Assembly: GCA_963848475.1 (NCBI GenBank)
Contig: CAWKDW010000014.1
Coordinates: 1 to 64,000 of the forward strand
From: Solirubrobacter sp963848475
Lineage (GTDB): Bacteria; Actinomycetota; Thermoleophilia; Solirubrobacterales; Solirubrobacteraceae
DNA length: 64,000 bases
Direction: 5' to 3'
In this document: positions 21,238 through 32,389 of the stretch, piece by piece
Layout of the letters: each line of letters starts with the position of its first letter
Position numbering within the stretch: the stretch's first letter is position 1
Notes under the pieces: generated by a model
What the model was told of the DNA's origin: nothing
Seen by the model: only the letters and a program-made list of their open reading frames with translations
Databases searched by the model: none
Made by a program: the position numbers and the translations under genes

Positions 21238-23268
21238 CTATTCACTTCTCGGGCGCGAACTATCTAGGTCATACGTCCCATAGAGGCGAGTCCCGTCCAG
21301 GGTCCGGGCGATGACCGCGAAGCGGGTGGGCCCCGGCGCGAGATCGACGGTGCTCGTGAAGGTCGACGCGCCGGTGCGTCGCAGCGGGAGCTGGCGGGTC
21401 GCTCCGTCGTCGCCGCCGGCGGTCAGCACCATCTGCGCCACGGGACGCCGCTCGCTGAAGTAGTCGAAGAACTCGACGCTGACCCGGTCGCGCGGTGGTC
21501 GGGCCGGCGCGACGGTGAGGCGGATGAAGCCGTTGTCCGGTAGCTGCACGGTGTAGCGAATCGGCTTGCCGGGGAGCTGCTCGACCGACAGGAACAGCGG
21601 TGGGTTGTCGAGGTGCAGCCCCAGGGGCACGACGCGTGACTGGTCCCCCTGCTCGCTGATCGCCGAGACCTGCCAGCGGCCGGCGAACGTCATGTTGTCC
21701 CCCGAGCCGACCCACGTCCCCGGCGACCTCCCTCGCCGGAGCGCCAGCGTGGTGGCCGCGACTCCCGGATCGTCGAGCGGGAGGAACCGCAGCGTGACGC
21801 GCGCGGCCTGCGCACGGCTGTCCCGTACCGGCGTCCGTCAGCTGCAGGTCGAAGTGGTTCGGTCCGGGCACCGCCCACTGCGTCTGGAGCCGGGCGTCGA
21901 CGACACCCGACGCATCGACGCTCGACACGGTGAGACCCAGGGGGGTGATCTCGACGGGCGGCGAGAGGCTCCCGAGCAGGGCCGCGGCGCCGATCGCGAC
22001 GACCGCGAAGCTCAGCTCGCCCACGGACACCCGTCGCAACGGACCGAGCGTCGTCTCCGCGGCGGGCACGCTGCGCAACCGGTTGCGCAGCGCGAGGATC
22101 GCGATCGCGACGACGAGCGCCACCTTGACCAGGATCGCCCGGCCGTAACCGGTGGAGACGAGCTCGTCCCACGAGTGGATGACGGCAATGCTGCGCCAGA
22201 TGCCGGTCGCGACGACGACCGCCAACGCGATCGCCGCGACGCCGGAGAACCGGCGCACCGCGCGTGCCTTGTCCGGTGACGGCGCGCCGCGGATGCCGAG
22301 CAGCAGCGCGGCGAGGCCACCGATCCACACCCCGGCCGCGGCGAAGTGCGACCACTGCCCCGCGGTCGTCGGCCCACCGCGTCCAGCCGGACGACGTCGC
22401 GGCATGCCCCGCCGAGACGTGGATGGCGATCATGACGCCCGCGGCCGTGGCCGCCGGTCGCGAGCACGAGCGCGCGCCCGATCGGCGTGCGCGCGAAGCG
22501 CGCCGCGAGCAACGCCACACCCACGATGACCAGTGCGAGCGCGCGCCCTTCGAACGCGCGCACCGGCGTACGTGTGGAGGAAGTCTCCGAACGGAACGGC
22601 CGCGCTCCGCGCTGCGCATAGGTCAGCATCGCGAGGCCGACGACTGCGACGAGCCACGCGAGCGCGGCCAGTCGAAGCCCACGACCAGCGCCGGCGTACC
22701 CGGCCGCGCCCGCGCACGCGGCGCCGAGCAGCGCGATGACGCCGAGAAGGAACACGAAGCGTCCGACGACCTCGACCGCAGACGCGCTCGGCGCGCCGTT
22801 GTCCCTCGCGGCCGCGGCGAGCTGGCTCTGCTCGGGGGTGACGCCGACACCGAAGGAGAACGCGCCGCCGGTGGGATGACCGTCGACGCGGGACACCACG
22901 CGCCAGTCGACCGTGTAGACGCCCTTCGCCAGCGCGGGTACCCGCACCGACAGCGAGCGGGGATCTCCGGGCGCCGGGACGGGTGAGTCGACCGCGACCG
23001 GTTCGCCGCGCGGTCCGGTGACCTTGATCGTCGCCAGCGACACCTCCGGCTCCTCGGAGAACGTGAGCGACGACGCGGTCGGCGAATCCTCGATGCCCGA
23101 CCCCGCGGTGGGGTTCGAGCGCACGAGCACCGCGTGCGCGCCCGCCGGGGAGACGCTGCCGAGGACAACGGTCACGACGACCGCGGCCGCGGCGAGAAGT
23201 CGCAGTGACGTTCTCAGGTGGCGCGCCCGGTACGGCGGGATCGGATGGCGATCACGACGCTGACGCAC
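21238..23268 (-). CDS. CopC-CopD fusion copper protein
   Basis: The N-terminal signal peptide ends in SPAGAHAVLVRSNP; the His after AGA would become the mature N-terminus, as in copper-binding CopC proteins, and HPTGG later supplies another CopC-type His. The CopD membrane domain follows (FVFLLGVIALLGAACAGAAG to ILALRNRLRSVP, about eight helices, with HFAAAGVWIGGLAALLLG). A C-terminal extracellular Ig-like segment ends FDYFSERRPVAQMV and DSSRPRSE. The product is about 660 residues, with frameshifts near 22560, 22370 and 21800. The start is uncertain: the open frame to 23268 overlaps the upstream gene by about 50 bases, and a start near 23217 is possible. Predicted to bind and move copper at the membrane. 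Confidence 0.8.
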
Positions 23269-23822
23269 ACGGCAACCGCGCTCAGCGCGAGCGCCACCAC
23301 CGCGAGGGTGTCCGAGCTCGAGCTGCCGCCGCCCTCATGCGAGCCGGTGCCGGTCGCAGCCTGCGCCGCGCCGATCGCTGCGGGCGCGGGGAACTCGACC
23401 TCGGCGGCATCGGCGACACAGTCGAAGGTCGCGTCCGAGCACGTCGCGTCGAGGTCGACCGTTTGACCGTCGAGCGTGCCCCCAACATGAAACGAGTAGG
23501 TGCCGGGCTGGGTCGGCACGATCTCGGCCTGGTAGACGCCCGGCTCGCCCGGCACCAGCGGCCGCGTGACCGTGGCGTCGCCGAACGAGATCGAGGTGGT
23601 CAGGCTGGCCCCTGGGTCCACGACCGGGACCCCGTGATCGTCGAGGGCGGTGATCTGGACCGCGTTGGGCAGGCCGGCGAACGCCGGCTCATCACGCCAA
23701 CCGACGCTGACCGTCAGGTCTCCCACGGGCTTCGTGACATGGGCGCCCGCTCCCGGTGCTGTCGCGACCACGGCGACGACGACCAAGCCCACCGCCACGA
23801 GGAACCTACCCATCTCGGACAT
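23214..23822 (-). CDS. Secreted membrane-anchored copper-associated protein
   Basis: This intact reading has start choices ATG 23822 (MSEMGRFLVAVGLVVVAVVA) or 23813. It has a signal peptide ending PGAGAHVTKP, an extracellular beta-rich domain (LTVSVGWRDEPAFAGLPNAV, GTYSFHVGG), a Cys pair (ATCSDATFDCV), a Ser/Gly linker and one C-terminal helix followed by RSRRTGR. The AH mature end and the position just upstream of the CopC-CopD fusion, with stop and next start touching, argue for a copper role. The domain recalls CopC/YtkA-like folds but I cannot name the family. It is divergent from the multicopper oxidase. Confidence 0.65.
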   Translation of the reverse strand: MSEMGRFLVAVGLVVVAVVATAPGAGAHVTKPVGDLTVSVGWRDEPAFAGLPNAVQITALDDHGVPVVDPGASLTTSISFGDATVTRPLVPGEPGVYQAEIVPTQPGTYSFHVGGTLDGQTVDLDATCSDATFDCVADAAEVEFPAPAAIGAAQAATGTGSHEGGGSSSSDTLAVVALALSAVAVCVSVVIAIRSRRTGRAT

Positions 23823-23992
23823 TCTAGACGCCACCCGGTGGCGGCGAATCGCCAGACCGAATTCCTTGACCTCGCGCATTTACGAGTGATATGCCTTGAT
23901 TCTCAGTTTGGGGCTGGATCCACGGCAATCACCCTGATTGTCTGGATCGTGTGACGCGGTGGCGAGCCGCGGCAACGGGAGGAGCGGGGCGC

Positions 23993-26900
23993 ATGGGCGG
24001 GTCCTTGGTACTTGGCGGGTCGCGGTTCGCACGGATGCGCAGCACGCGGATCATCGCGATCGCAACCGTGACCGTGCTCGTTGCGGCGATGCTGATCGCG
24101 CGCGCCGGGCTGCCGTCGGGTGCGACCTCCGACGCGACGCCCTACAGCGTGCCGCAGGTGGTCGAGTCAACCCGGACCCCAACATCGTCGAGACGACGAT
24201 CGTCGCCGACGAGCTCGCGGTGACCGACATCGGCGACGGGCGCGCGGCAACGGGCGCGATGGCGTTACAACGGTTCGATCCCCGGCCCCGAGTTCCACCT
24301 CACGGTGGGCCAGCGGGTCATCGTCCACTTCGAGAACCACCTCGACAACGAGGACACCGCGATCCACTGGCACGGCATCGAGCTGCCGAACAAGTCCGAC
24401 GGCACGCCACTCACGCAGAACCTCGTTCCGCCGGGCGGCTCCTACATCTACGACTTCGTCGTGACCCGGCCCGGCGTCTACTGGTACCACCCCCACCACC
24501 AGTACTCGACGAACCAGGTCGTCCGCGGCCTCTACGGAGCAATCATCGTCGACGACCCGAACGAAGCCCAGCTCCAGGCCAACGGGACCCTCCCGTCGCC
24601 GGCGGACACGCACACGCTGATGGTCAGCGACCTCACCATCTGCAAGGCACCCGGCACGAACGACACGGCCAACTACGACCCGTCACTTCCGTGGGTGGGC
24701 GGCGGTGCGCTGCCGGCCCAGGGCGCGCCGCATCCGAACAACCTGTGCGACACGCCGTTCGACAAGGACGGCAATCCGACGAACACGCCCCTCCCCGAAG
24801 GATGGATCGCGAACGTCACACCCCCCAACGCGGCGATCGTCAATGAAGGCCAGACCGTCATCACCAACGGGATGAACGTCGGCGGTCGGGGTGGCACCCC
24901 GGACGCGCCGGGCGCCCTCGCCAGCGGCGCCCACCTCCTCGACGTCAGACCGGGACAGGGGGTGCGGCTCCAGCTCATCGCGCCCACCCAGATCCGCTAC
25001 CTGCGGTTCCGCCTGACGCTGAGCGACGGGACGTTCGTGCCGCTCGTGCGCGTCGGTGGCGAGGGGGGGCTCCTCGATGCCGCGGTGCTCGACGGCGGCG
25101 TGCAGACCGGCTTCGACTTCAAGTACAACTCGGGTGAGATCCTGCTCGGCCCGAGCGAGCGGGCCGACGTCGTCGCCGCGTTCCCGGCCAACGCCAGCGG
25201 GGTCGCGACGCTCTGGACCGAGGACTTCCAGCGCCTCGGCGCCGGCTTCACCAACATCCCGACGGTTCCGGTGGCGCACTTCAACGTGACCGGGACCCCG
25301 GTGAACCCGCCGTACACCATCGCGGCAGGGACACCGCTGCGGGCCGCGACCGGCGACCCGATCCCGGTCCTGACCCCGTCGGACGTCGACGGGACGGTGG
25401 AGAACCCCGCGACGTTCTCACCGCCGAAGACCGGGAACGGGACCAACGCGATCACGCTCGGCCTGTTCAACGTCAACAACGTCACCGGAGTGCACTCACC
25501 CCCCGGCGACTACGCGTCCGCACCCCACCAGGCGTCGGCGCGCTACGTCAAGATCGGCGACACCGTCGAGCTCCAGGTGACGAACACCTCGGGCCTGCAC
25601 CACACGTTCCACATGCACGGGTTCTCGTTCCAGCCGATCACGCTGACCAGGGCCAACAACCCGACGTTCACGTTCCCGCCGGAGTACGTCGACGCCGTCG
25701 ACGTCCCGCCCAACGAGACCCTGACCTACCGGTTCAAGGTGGAGGACCGCCCGCAGATGGACGGCACCACTCCGGGTGGGGCGGCCGGCCGGTGGGTCTT
25801 CCACTGCCACATGTTCATCCACGCGCACCTGGGCCTGATCGCGGAGCTCGTGGTCACCGGCCCGGGCGGCAACGAGCGTCCCTACGTCGACATGACTCCC
25901 ACGCTCGTGCAGGCGAACGAGGGCAACGTCGCCTCCGTGTCCGGCAAGGTCCTGGATCCCGACGGCAACCCGGTGACCATGAGCGCGAACGTGGGCCAGG
26001 TCGTGAACAACGGTGACGGCACCTGGACCTGGACGCACGACACCACCGGGGACTCCGGGACCCAGCAGGTGTTCATCACCGGGACCGACCCCGGGGGCCT
26101 GACCGGTCAGGTCGAGTTCGACCTCGACGTCGCCCCGGCCGCCGAACCACGCGCCGACGATCACGGCCTCGCCGAACCCGGTCACGGTGACCGCGGGCCA
26201 GACCGCGGTGGTGGATCTCACCACCGGCGACTCGGACGGCGACCCGGTCACGACGTCGATCACGTCGGGTCCGGCCTTCGCCAGCCTCGTCGGCGGCGAC
26301 CTGCAGCTTAGCCCGGGTGCGGGTGACGTGGCCGGCTCGCCGTACACGGTCACGGTCCAGGCCGACGACGGCACCGACACCACGAGCGTCGACGTGACGG
26401 TGAACGTGGAGGCGGCGAACCAGCCGCCGACGATCACGGCGTCGCCCGAACCCGATCACGGTGACGGCCGGCCAGACCGGCATGGTGGATCTGACCACCG
26501 GACGACCCGGACGGCGACCCGGTCACGACGTCGATCACGTCGGGTCCGGGCTTCGCCAGCCTGGTGGGCGGTGACCTGCAGCTCTCGCCCGGTGCGGGTG
26601 ACGTGGCCGGCTTCGCCGTACACGGTCACGGTCCAGGCCGACGACGGCACCGACACCACCAGCGTCGACGTCACGGTGAACGTCGAGGCGGCGACCAGCC
26701 GCCGGAAGGCGTCTTCGGTGACTTCAACGGTGACGGCAGCGCGGACTTCGCGGTCTTCCGGCCCGTCCAACAGCCGCTGGTACATCAACGGCATCGCCGG
26801 CTCCACCCAGTTCGGCAAGAACGGCGACATCGCCGTCTCCGGCGACTACAACGGCGACGGCACCACCGACATCGCGGTGTTCCGCCCGTCCAACGGCCAC

Positions 26901-27478
26901 TGGTACGTCAACGGCATCGCCGGCTCCACCGCCTGGGGCAAGAACGGCGACATCGCCGTTCCCGGCGACTACAACGGTGACGGCACCACCGACTTCGCGG
27001 TGTGCCGCCCGTCCAACGGCCGCTGGTACATCAACGGCATCGCCGGCTCCACCCAGTTCGGGCAAGAACGGCGACATCGTCGTGCCCGGCGACTACAACG
27101 GTGACGGCACCACCGACTTCGCGGTGTTCCGGCCCGTCCAACGGTCGCTGGTACGTCAACGGCATCGCCGGCTCCACCCCGTTCGGCAAGAACGGCGACA
27201 TCGCCGTGCCCGGCGACTACAACGGTGACGGCACCACCGACTTCGCGGTGTTCCGACCCTCCAACGGCCGCTGGTACATCAACGGCATCGCCGGCTCCAC
27301 CGCTGGGGCAAGAGCGGTGACATCGTCGTCCCGGCCGACTACAACGGTGACGGCAGCACCGACTTCGCGGTCTGGCGGCCCGTCCAACGGACGCTGGTAC
27401 GTCAACGGCATCGCCGGCTCCACGCCGTTCGGCAAGAACGGCGACGTGCCCGTCCTCCGGCCGCCCGGATCCGCCTGA
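23993..27478 (+). CDS. Secreted multicopper oxidase fused to Ig-like and six-repeat VCBS tail
   Basis: ATG 23993 follows GGGAGGAG. The signal/membrane segment is IIAIATVTVLVAAMLIA. The cupredoxin core carries all four copper motifs: HWHGIE, WYHPHH, HHTFHMHGF and HCHMFIHAHLGL. At the type-1 axial position there is Leu rather than Met. After a bacterial-cadherin-like segment (NEGNVASVSGKV) come two PIG-like Ig repeats, then six 41-residue VCBS repeats (AVFRPSNGRWYINGIAGST) ending VPVLRPPGSA. The product is about 1,160 residues. Frameshifts occur near 24165, 24265, 26145, 26450-26730, 27060, 27130, 27300 and 27380. Likely an extracellular phenol/metal oxidase, perhaps a copper-defence cuproxidase given the divergent CopC-CopD pair. 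Confidence 0.85.
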
Positions 27479-27504
27479 ACCGACACCGGCTTCCCGACCA
27501 ACGC

Positions 27505-27541
27505 GCTCCCGGCTCCCGGCAACCCGCCCGGAGCCGGAATC
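27505..27541 (+). terminator. Hairpin downstream of the multicopper oxidase
   Basis: CCGGCTCC (27509-27516) pairs with GGAGCCGG (27530-27537), with imperfect flanks. It begins with the same CTCCCGGCTCCCGG sequence found in the hairpins at 9094 and 18383. It separates the oxidase from the convergent glycosyltransferase. Confidence 0.6.
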
Positions 27542-27585
27542 CCGCGAGCGGCACACCGTGGCGGTCCGACCGACCCGCGGCTCCG

Positions 27586-28715
27586 TCACGAGGACCACGC
27601 CGCCGGAGCACGTGCGAGCACGCCCGCTGCCGCGTCGGTCCCAGGTCCGGCATCGCGACCAGCCGCCGGCCGGCCTCCCGGAGCTCTCGGCGCACCGAAT
27701 CCGACGTCGAGCAGCTCCGCGATGCAGGCCGCGAAGCGTTCCGCACGCGTGACGTCGACGACTCGGGCCGCGTCACCGACGACCTCGCGGACGCTCGGCG
27801 CGCTCGAGGTGATGACCGGCACACCCGCCACCATGGCCTCGAGGGGTGGCAGACCGAACGACTCGAGCTGGGAGGGATAGACGAAGAGATCAGCGTCGGC
27901 GTACTCGTCCCAGACCCGCTCGTGCGACAACGGCCCGACGAGCTCGACCCGGTCGCCGAGACCGTCCGCATCGATCCGCGATCGGAGCTCGCCCGCGGTC
28001 ACGCCACCGGATGGATCCCGACCGACGACCGACACTCCCAGTCGAGGTCGGGGCGTCGGACCCGGAGGGACCCGAGCGCGTCGACGAGCCGGTCGGCTCC
28101 CTTGTAGGGGAACAGCGTGCTGACGAACAGGATCCGCCGACGTCCCGCGTGACGCGGATCGCTCGGGTTCGCCGTCGGGTTGGCGCGACGCCCTCCGGAA
28201 CGACGTGCACCCGGTGCGGGTCGAGCCCGCGCACGCTCTGGAGGAGCTGGCCGCGCATCCACTCCGTGACGGTCACCACCGCATCGGCTCGGCGCAGGCT
28301 CGGCCCCAGCATCGACCGGTAGTAGGCGCGGTGCCCGCGTCCACGGGCACGGATCGGTAGGCGGCGCGAACCGAGGTGACCGCCAGCGGCGCCTGCACGA
28401 TCACGACCTGGGGGATCCGCGCCCGAGGAGCCCGATGTTCGAGGGCGTGATCAGGACGTCGCCGAATCGTGGGCCGATGCGGGGCGCCACCCACTGCTCG
28501 GCCAACGGTCGGAGCCGACCGCCGCCCGGCGGGGCGAGGTCGACGAGCTCGCGCCCGTCGGCCGTTCCCTCGAAGACCGAGCGGCTGTCGCGGCTGCACA
28601 GCAGCGTCAGCTCGACGTCCGGCTGCCGTCCCAGGGCGTCGACGAGGTTGACGAGGAAGGTCTTGATCCCACCTTTGCGCTCGTCGACGGTCCAGGTCGG
28701 TACGACAATCCTCAT
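27586..28715 (-). CDS. Glycosyltransferase family 4 (GT-B)
   Basis: Start at ATG 28715 (MRIVVPTWTVDERKGGIKTF). The GT4 layout is clear: an acceptor half with DVLITPSNIGLLG and AVVTVTEWMRGQLL, the inter-domain GRRRILFVSTLFPYKGADRL, then the donor half LVGPLSHERVWDEYADADLF, VYPSQLESFGLPPLEAMVAG and VPVITSS, with the E-x7-E signature in ESFGLPPLE. It transfers a sugar from a nucleotide donor onto a growing oligosaccharide on the cytosolic face. At least four frameshifts; the exact C-terminus between 27556 and 27586 is uncertain. It is divergent from the sulfotransferase, and marks the left edge of the exopolysaccharide cluster. Confidence 0.8.
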
Positions 28716-28744
28716 CAGCCTCGGCCGGCTGTCATCATGCACCC

Positions 28745-29596
28745 ATGCAGCGGTGGGCCCGCGAGTGCAACTGGGGGTTCTTCATCGGTCCGGACAAGGC
28801 GGGATCGTCATGGATGCAGGAGGTCCTGCAACGGCATCCCACCGTGACGGTGCCGGTCTCCAAGGACCTGCACTTCTTCAACCGCTTCCATCGTCGGGGC
28901 ATCGACTGGTACCTGCGCCAGTTCGACCCGGAGGAGCAGACCACGACGGCGGTAGAGGTGTGCCACGACTACCTCTTCGACGAGCAGGCCATCGTGCGGA
29001 TCGTCGACGCCTTCCCGAACGCGAAGCTCGTCGTCTGCGCCCGCCATCCCGCCGAACGCGCGGTGTCGTCCTATCTCTACATGGTCCGCCAGGGTCGGAC
29101 CCGCCTGGATCTCTCCGCCGCGCTTCGGGAGATCGACGAGCTGGTCGACCACGGCCGCTATCACGCCCACCTGTCCACGGTCCTCGAGCATGTCGCTCGC
29201 GACGCAGGTGACCGTGCTCGACTTCGCCAGCTGGTGACGATCCCGGCCGCGTTCAAGGCCGGTCTGCTGGCGGGGCTCGGGGCGGATCCGGACCCGCTCA
29301 GCCCGGAGGATCTCGAGCCGGTGCGCGTGGCAGCTCGGCCCCGATCCGTTCGCCGCGGCCCGCGGCGCGAAGCTCGGGGCCGGTCTCCTCCGGCGGCTGC
29401 GCGCCGAGGCGATCCTCGGGCGGCTCAAGTCCAACCGCGGTGGTCGAGCGGAGCGCTCGTTCCGCACGTATCGCGCCAACGAGCGGCCGGTCTTGAGTGC
29501 GGGCGATTTGTGCTATCTTCGTACATTCTGGAACCCGACGCGCAGGCGCTCGACGCCATGCTGGGCACCAGGTTCCGAGCAGGACTGGTGGCATGA
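28745..29596 (+). CDS. PAPS-dependent sulfotransferase 1
   Basis: The 5'-phosphosulfate loop is visible near the N-terminus (FFIGPDKAGSSWMQEVLQRH) and the 3'-phosphate site in the middle (CARHPAERAVSSYLYMVRQG). About 284 residues, the usual size. The reading is clean to about 29320, then changes frame; the end KSNRGGRAERSFRTYRANER can be read in another frame before the last segment ILEPDAQALDAMLGTRF returns. It would move sulfate from PAPS to a glycan hydroxyl. The ABC exporter start overlaps its stop (ATGA), so the two are coupled. Confidence 0.8.
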   Translation: MQRWARECNWGFFIGPDKAGSSWMQEVLQRHPTVTVPVSKDLHFFNRFHRRGIDWYLRQFDPEEQTTTAVEVCHDYLFDEQAIVRIVDAFPNAKLVVCARHPAERAVSSYLYMVRQGRTRLDLSAALREIDELVDHGRYHAHLSTVLEHVARDAGDRARLRQLVTIPAAFKAGLLAGLGADPDPLSPEDLEPVRVAARPRSVRRGPRREARGRSPPAAARRGDPRAAQVQPRWSSGALVPHVSRQRAAGLECGRFVLSSYILEPDAQALDAMLGTRFRAGLVA

Positions 29597-31451
29597 GAGC
29601 AACGTTAACGGACCCGGGCGCCCCCGATGACGGCCACCCGGAGGACGGCCGCGCTTCGCGGGAGCGCCGCTCGGACGGGTCAGCGTCCTCGAGCTCCTGC
29701 GGGTAGGGCTACGGACGGTCGGCCCGCACCGGCGTGTCGGTGCTGTGGCTGAGCGTGTTCGCGATGGTGTCGGCGCTGATCGAGACCGCGGCGCTCTATC
29801 TGATCGGTCGCATGGCGGTGGGACTCGCCGAAGGCGCCACAGCCATCGAGATCAACGTCGGGCCGCTCGCCCCGCACCGCATCTCCCTCGAGAGCGTCGT
29901 GGTCGCGGCCGCGCTGTTCGTCGTGGCCCTCGCGCTGTCCTCCGTCCCGCTGGGCTGGAGCGCCGCACGCGTGAGCGACCGGACGCTCGTCCGCCTCTAC
30001 TCTCGCTTCACGCACGCGTACCTGCACGCCGGAATGGAGCGCTCGCACCGACACCCGCGAGGGCTATCTCCAGGCGATGCTCGGTGAGTACGCCCAACGC
30101 GCCGAACGACTCGTGCAGCAGATCTCCCTGATCATCGCGGCGATGTGCGGCATCGCGGTGCTGTCGGTCGCCGCCCTCGTGATCTCACCCGTCCCGGCGC
30201 TGCTCGCCGTCGCTCGGCGCGGTGGCGATCGGGCTGGTGCTGCGACCGCTGAGCAAGGCGTCGAAGCGGGGTTCGGTCCGGTACGCGACCGTCGGCAAGG
30301 CGCTTCGCGTCCACCGCGGCGCAGACCGAACGGGTCGGCAGCGAGATCAGCGGCGTTCGACGTCGGTGCCGGCGGTGGCCGAGCGCCTCGAGGTCGACTA
30401 CCGACCGCTGGCCGACGCGCTCCGGAGCATGCGGCGCCTGCAACCCATCGTCCCGATCCTGTACCAGTGCGGTGTCCTCGCCGTCCTCGTTGCGGTTCTC
30501 GGGTGGCTCATGCTCTCCGGCCGACCCGGACGTCGCACGCCATCGGGCCCGGTCGTCCTGCTGCTCGTCCGCATGGTCGGGTTACGCAAAGCAGCTGCAG
30601 AACAGCGTGCAGAACAGCATCGAGTTCGCCCCGTACGCAGAGGCGATGGAGGACGAGATCGACCGGCTCGAGGCGCACCCCCGTCGCCGCGACGGCATCG
30701 ACGTGGTCGCCGCGACGCCGCTCGCGCTGCACGACGTCTCGTTCTCCTACGTCCCCGGCCGCCCGGTGCTGCGGTCGGTCGATCTGACGATCGCCACCGG
30801 CGAGTCACTCGGTGTGATCGGACCGTCGGGCGGGGGCAAGACCACCCTCGTCCAGCTGCTCCTCGGCCTGCGCCAGCCGACCGAAGGCCGCGTGCTCGCG
30901 GCCGGTGTCGATCTCGCCCGCGTGCGGCCGTCGGCGTGGGCCGCGCGCATCGCGCTCGTGCCCGCAGGACAACGAGGTCATCTACGGCACGGTCGCCGAC
31001 AACATCCGCTTCTTCCGCTCGCGGCTTCTCGGACGACGGCAGTGCGCGCGGCGGCGGTGCGGGCGCACCTGCACGAGCAGATCGAGGCGCTGCCGAACGG
31101 CTACGACACGGTGATCGGCGCCGGCGCGCACATGCTCTCCGGCGGCCAGCGCCAGCGCCTCGGCATCGCCCGCGCGCTGCTCGGCGACCCGGCGGTCCTG
31201 ATTCTCGACGAGCCCACGAGCGCGCTCGACCCGCTCGCGGAGCGCATGGTGCTGCAGACGCTCCGCGACCTCCGTGGCTCCACCACGATGGTCGTGGTCG
31301 CGCACCGGGGATCGACGCTCGAGATCTGCGACCGGGTGGTCTCGATCGACGACGGGACCTTGACCGAGCTCACCGATGCGCACGCGAGCCGGTGCCGTGC
31401 GGAACGGGCCGCGCGCGTTCAGGTTCCTGGCCGCCGGTCAAGGAAGCGTGA
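29593..31451 (+). CDS. ABC exporter, fused membrane and ATPase domains
   Basis: The ATG at 29593 overlaps the sulfotransferase stop. The N-terminal cytosolic lead changes frame twice (RVSVLELLRVGLRTVGPHRR) before the membrane half (VLWLSVFAMVSALIETAALY, VVVAAALFVVALALSSVPLG, AMCGIAVLSVAALVISPVP, ILYQCGVLAVLVAVLGWLML). The ATPase carries Walker A GPSGGGKTTL, the signature LSGGQRQRLGIARAL, Walker B VLILDEPTSALD and the H-loop VVVAHR; the Q-loop region reads QDNEVIYGTVADNIRFF across a frameshift. About 610 residues, MsbA-like, ending at 31451 three bases before the second sulfotransferase. Likely flips or exports a lipid-linked glycan. Confidence 0.8.
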
Positions 31452-31454
31452 GCC

Positions 31455-32354
31455 GTGCAGCTCTTCGCGATCGCCGGTGCGCCGAAGGCCGCCACGACCG
31501 CGCTCGCCGGCGCGCTGGCCGGTCATCCGGAGATCGCCTTCTCCATCCCGAAGGAGCCGTTCTGGTTCGGATCGGACCTGGAGCCGCTGCGGCGGCCCCA
31601 GGGCATCCGCACGCGAGCCGACTACCTCGCGTGCTTCGACCACCGCTCGAGGCGACCGGGCGCGTTGGCGCGGCGAGGCGTCGACCCTCTACTTGAGCTC
31701 ACCGGACGCGATCGCGCAGCTCGACGAGCGAGGAACCCGACGCACTCGTGATCTGCGTCGTGCGAAATCCCGTCGAGGTCGCGCACGCGTTCCACATGCA
31801 GATGGTGTACGCCGGCTTCGAGCCCCTCACCGACTTCGGCGACGGCGTGGCGAGCGCGCGAGCACCGGGATCGCGAGCCATCCGCCGACTGTCCGGTGCC
31901 GAGACTGCTCCAGTACGAGCAGATCGCCGCGCTCGGGCAGCAGGTCGAGCGCGTCGTCGACCAGGTGGGCGCCGACCGGACCCATGTCATCGTGTACGAC
32001 GATCTGGTCGACGACATGGACTCGGTGCTGGCGACGCTCGCGGCCGACTCGGCGCTCTCCGAGCCGCTCGAGGATCCGGGACGGGTGAACGGCGCGATGG
32101 TCCTGCGCTCGCCTCGCCTGGCCCGAGCGCTGCGTTCCGGTCGCCGGTCGACGCGCGGCACGCGTTGGCCAAGACCAAGCTCCCGACGGGCGTCACGCGC
32201 ACGACTGGTCGCGTCGAAGGATCGGCTGCTCAAGCGGTCGCACGTGCGCAGCCCGCTCTCCGGCGTCGCTGCGGGAGGAGCTCGTCGAGGTGTTCACAGC
32301 CGGAGGTGCGCCGCCTCGAAGTGCTCCTCGAGCGGGATCTCGGCCACTGGCTGA
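31455..32354 (+). CDS. PAPS-dependent sulfotransferase 2
   Basis: The GTG start at 31455 lies three bases after the exporter stop. The PAPS loop reads IAGAPKAATTALAGALAGHP, and the second site reads VVRNPVEVAHAFHMQMVYAG. The middle (PRLLQYEQIAALGQQVERVV, THVIVYDDLVDDMDSVLATL) matches the capsule/Nod-type branch rather than the branch of the first sulfotransferase. About 300 residues, with frameshifts near 31670, 31740, 31890, 32140 and 32260. The end VRRLEVLLERDLGHW is reached in a different frame and the exact stop is uncertain. A second, distinct sulfotransferase in the same operon suggests two sulfation sites. Confidence 0.75.
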
Positions 32355-32389
32355 AGCTCGCGTCAGCCGCAGTGCTCGACGTGAACACG

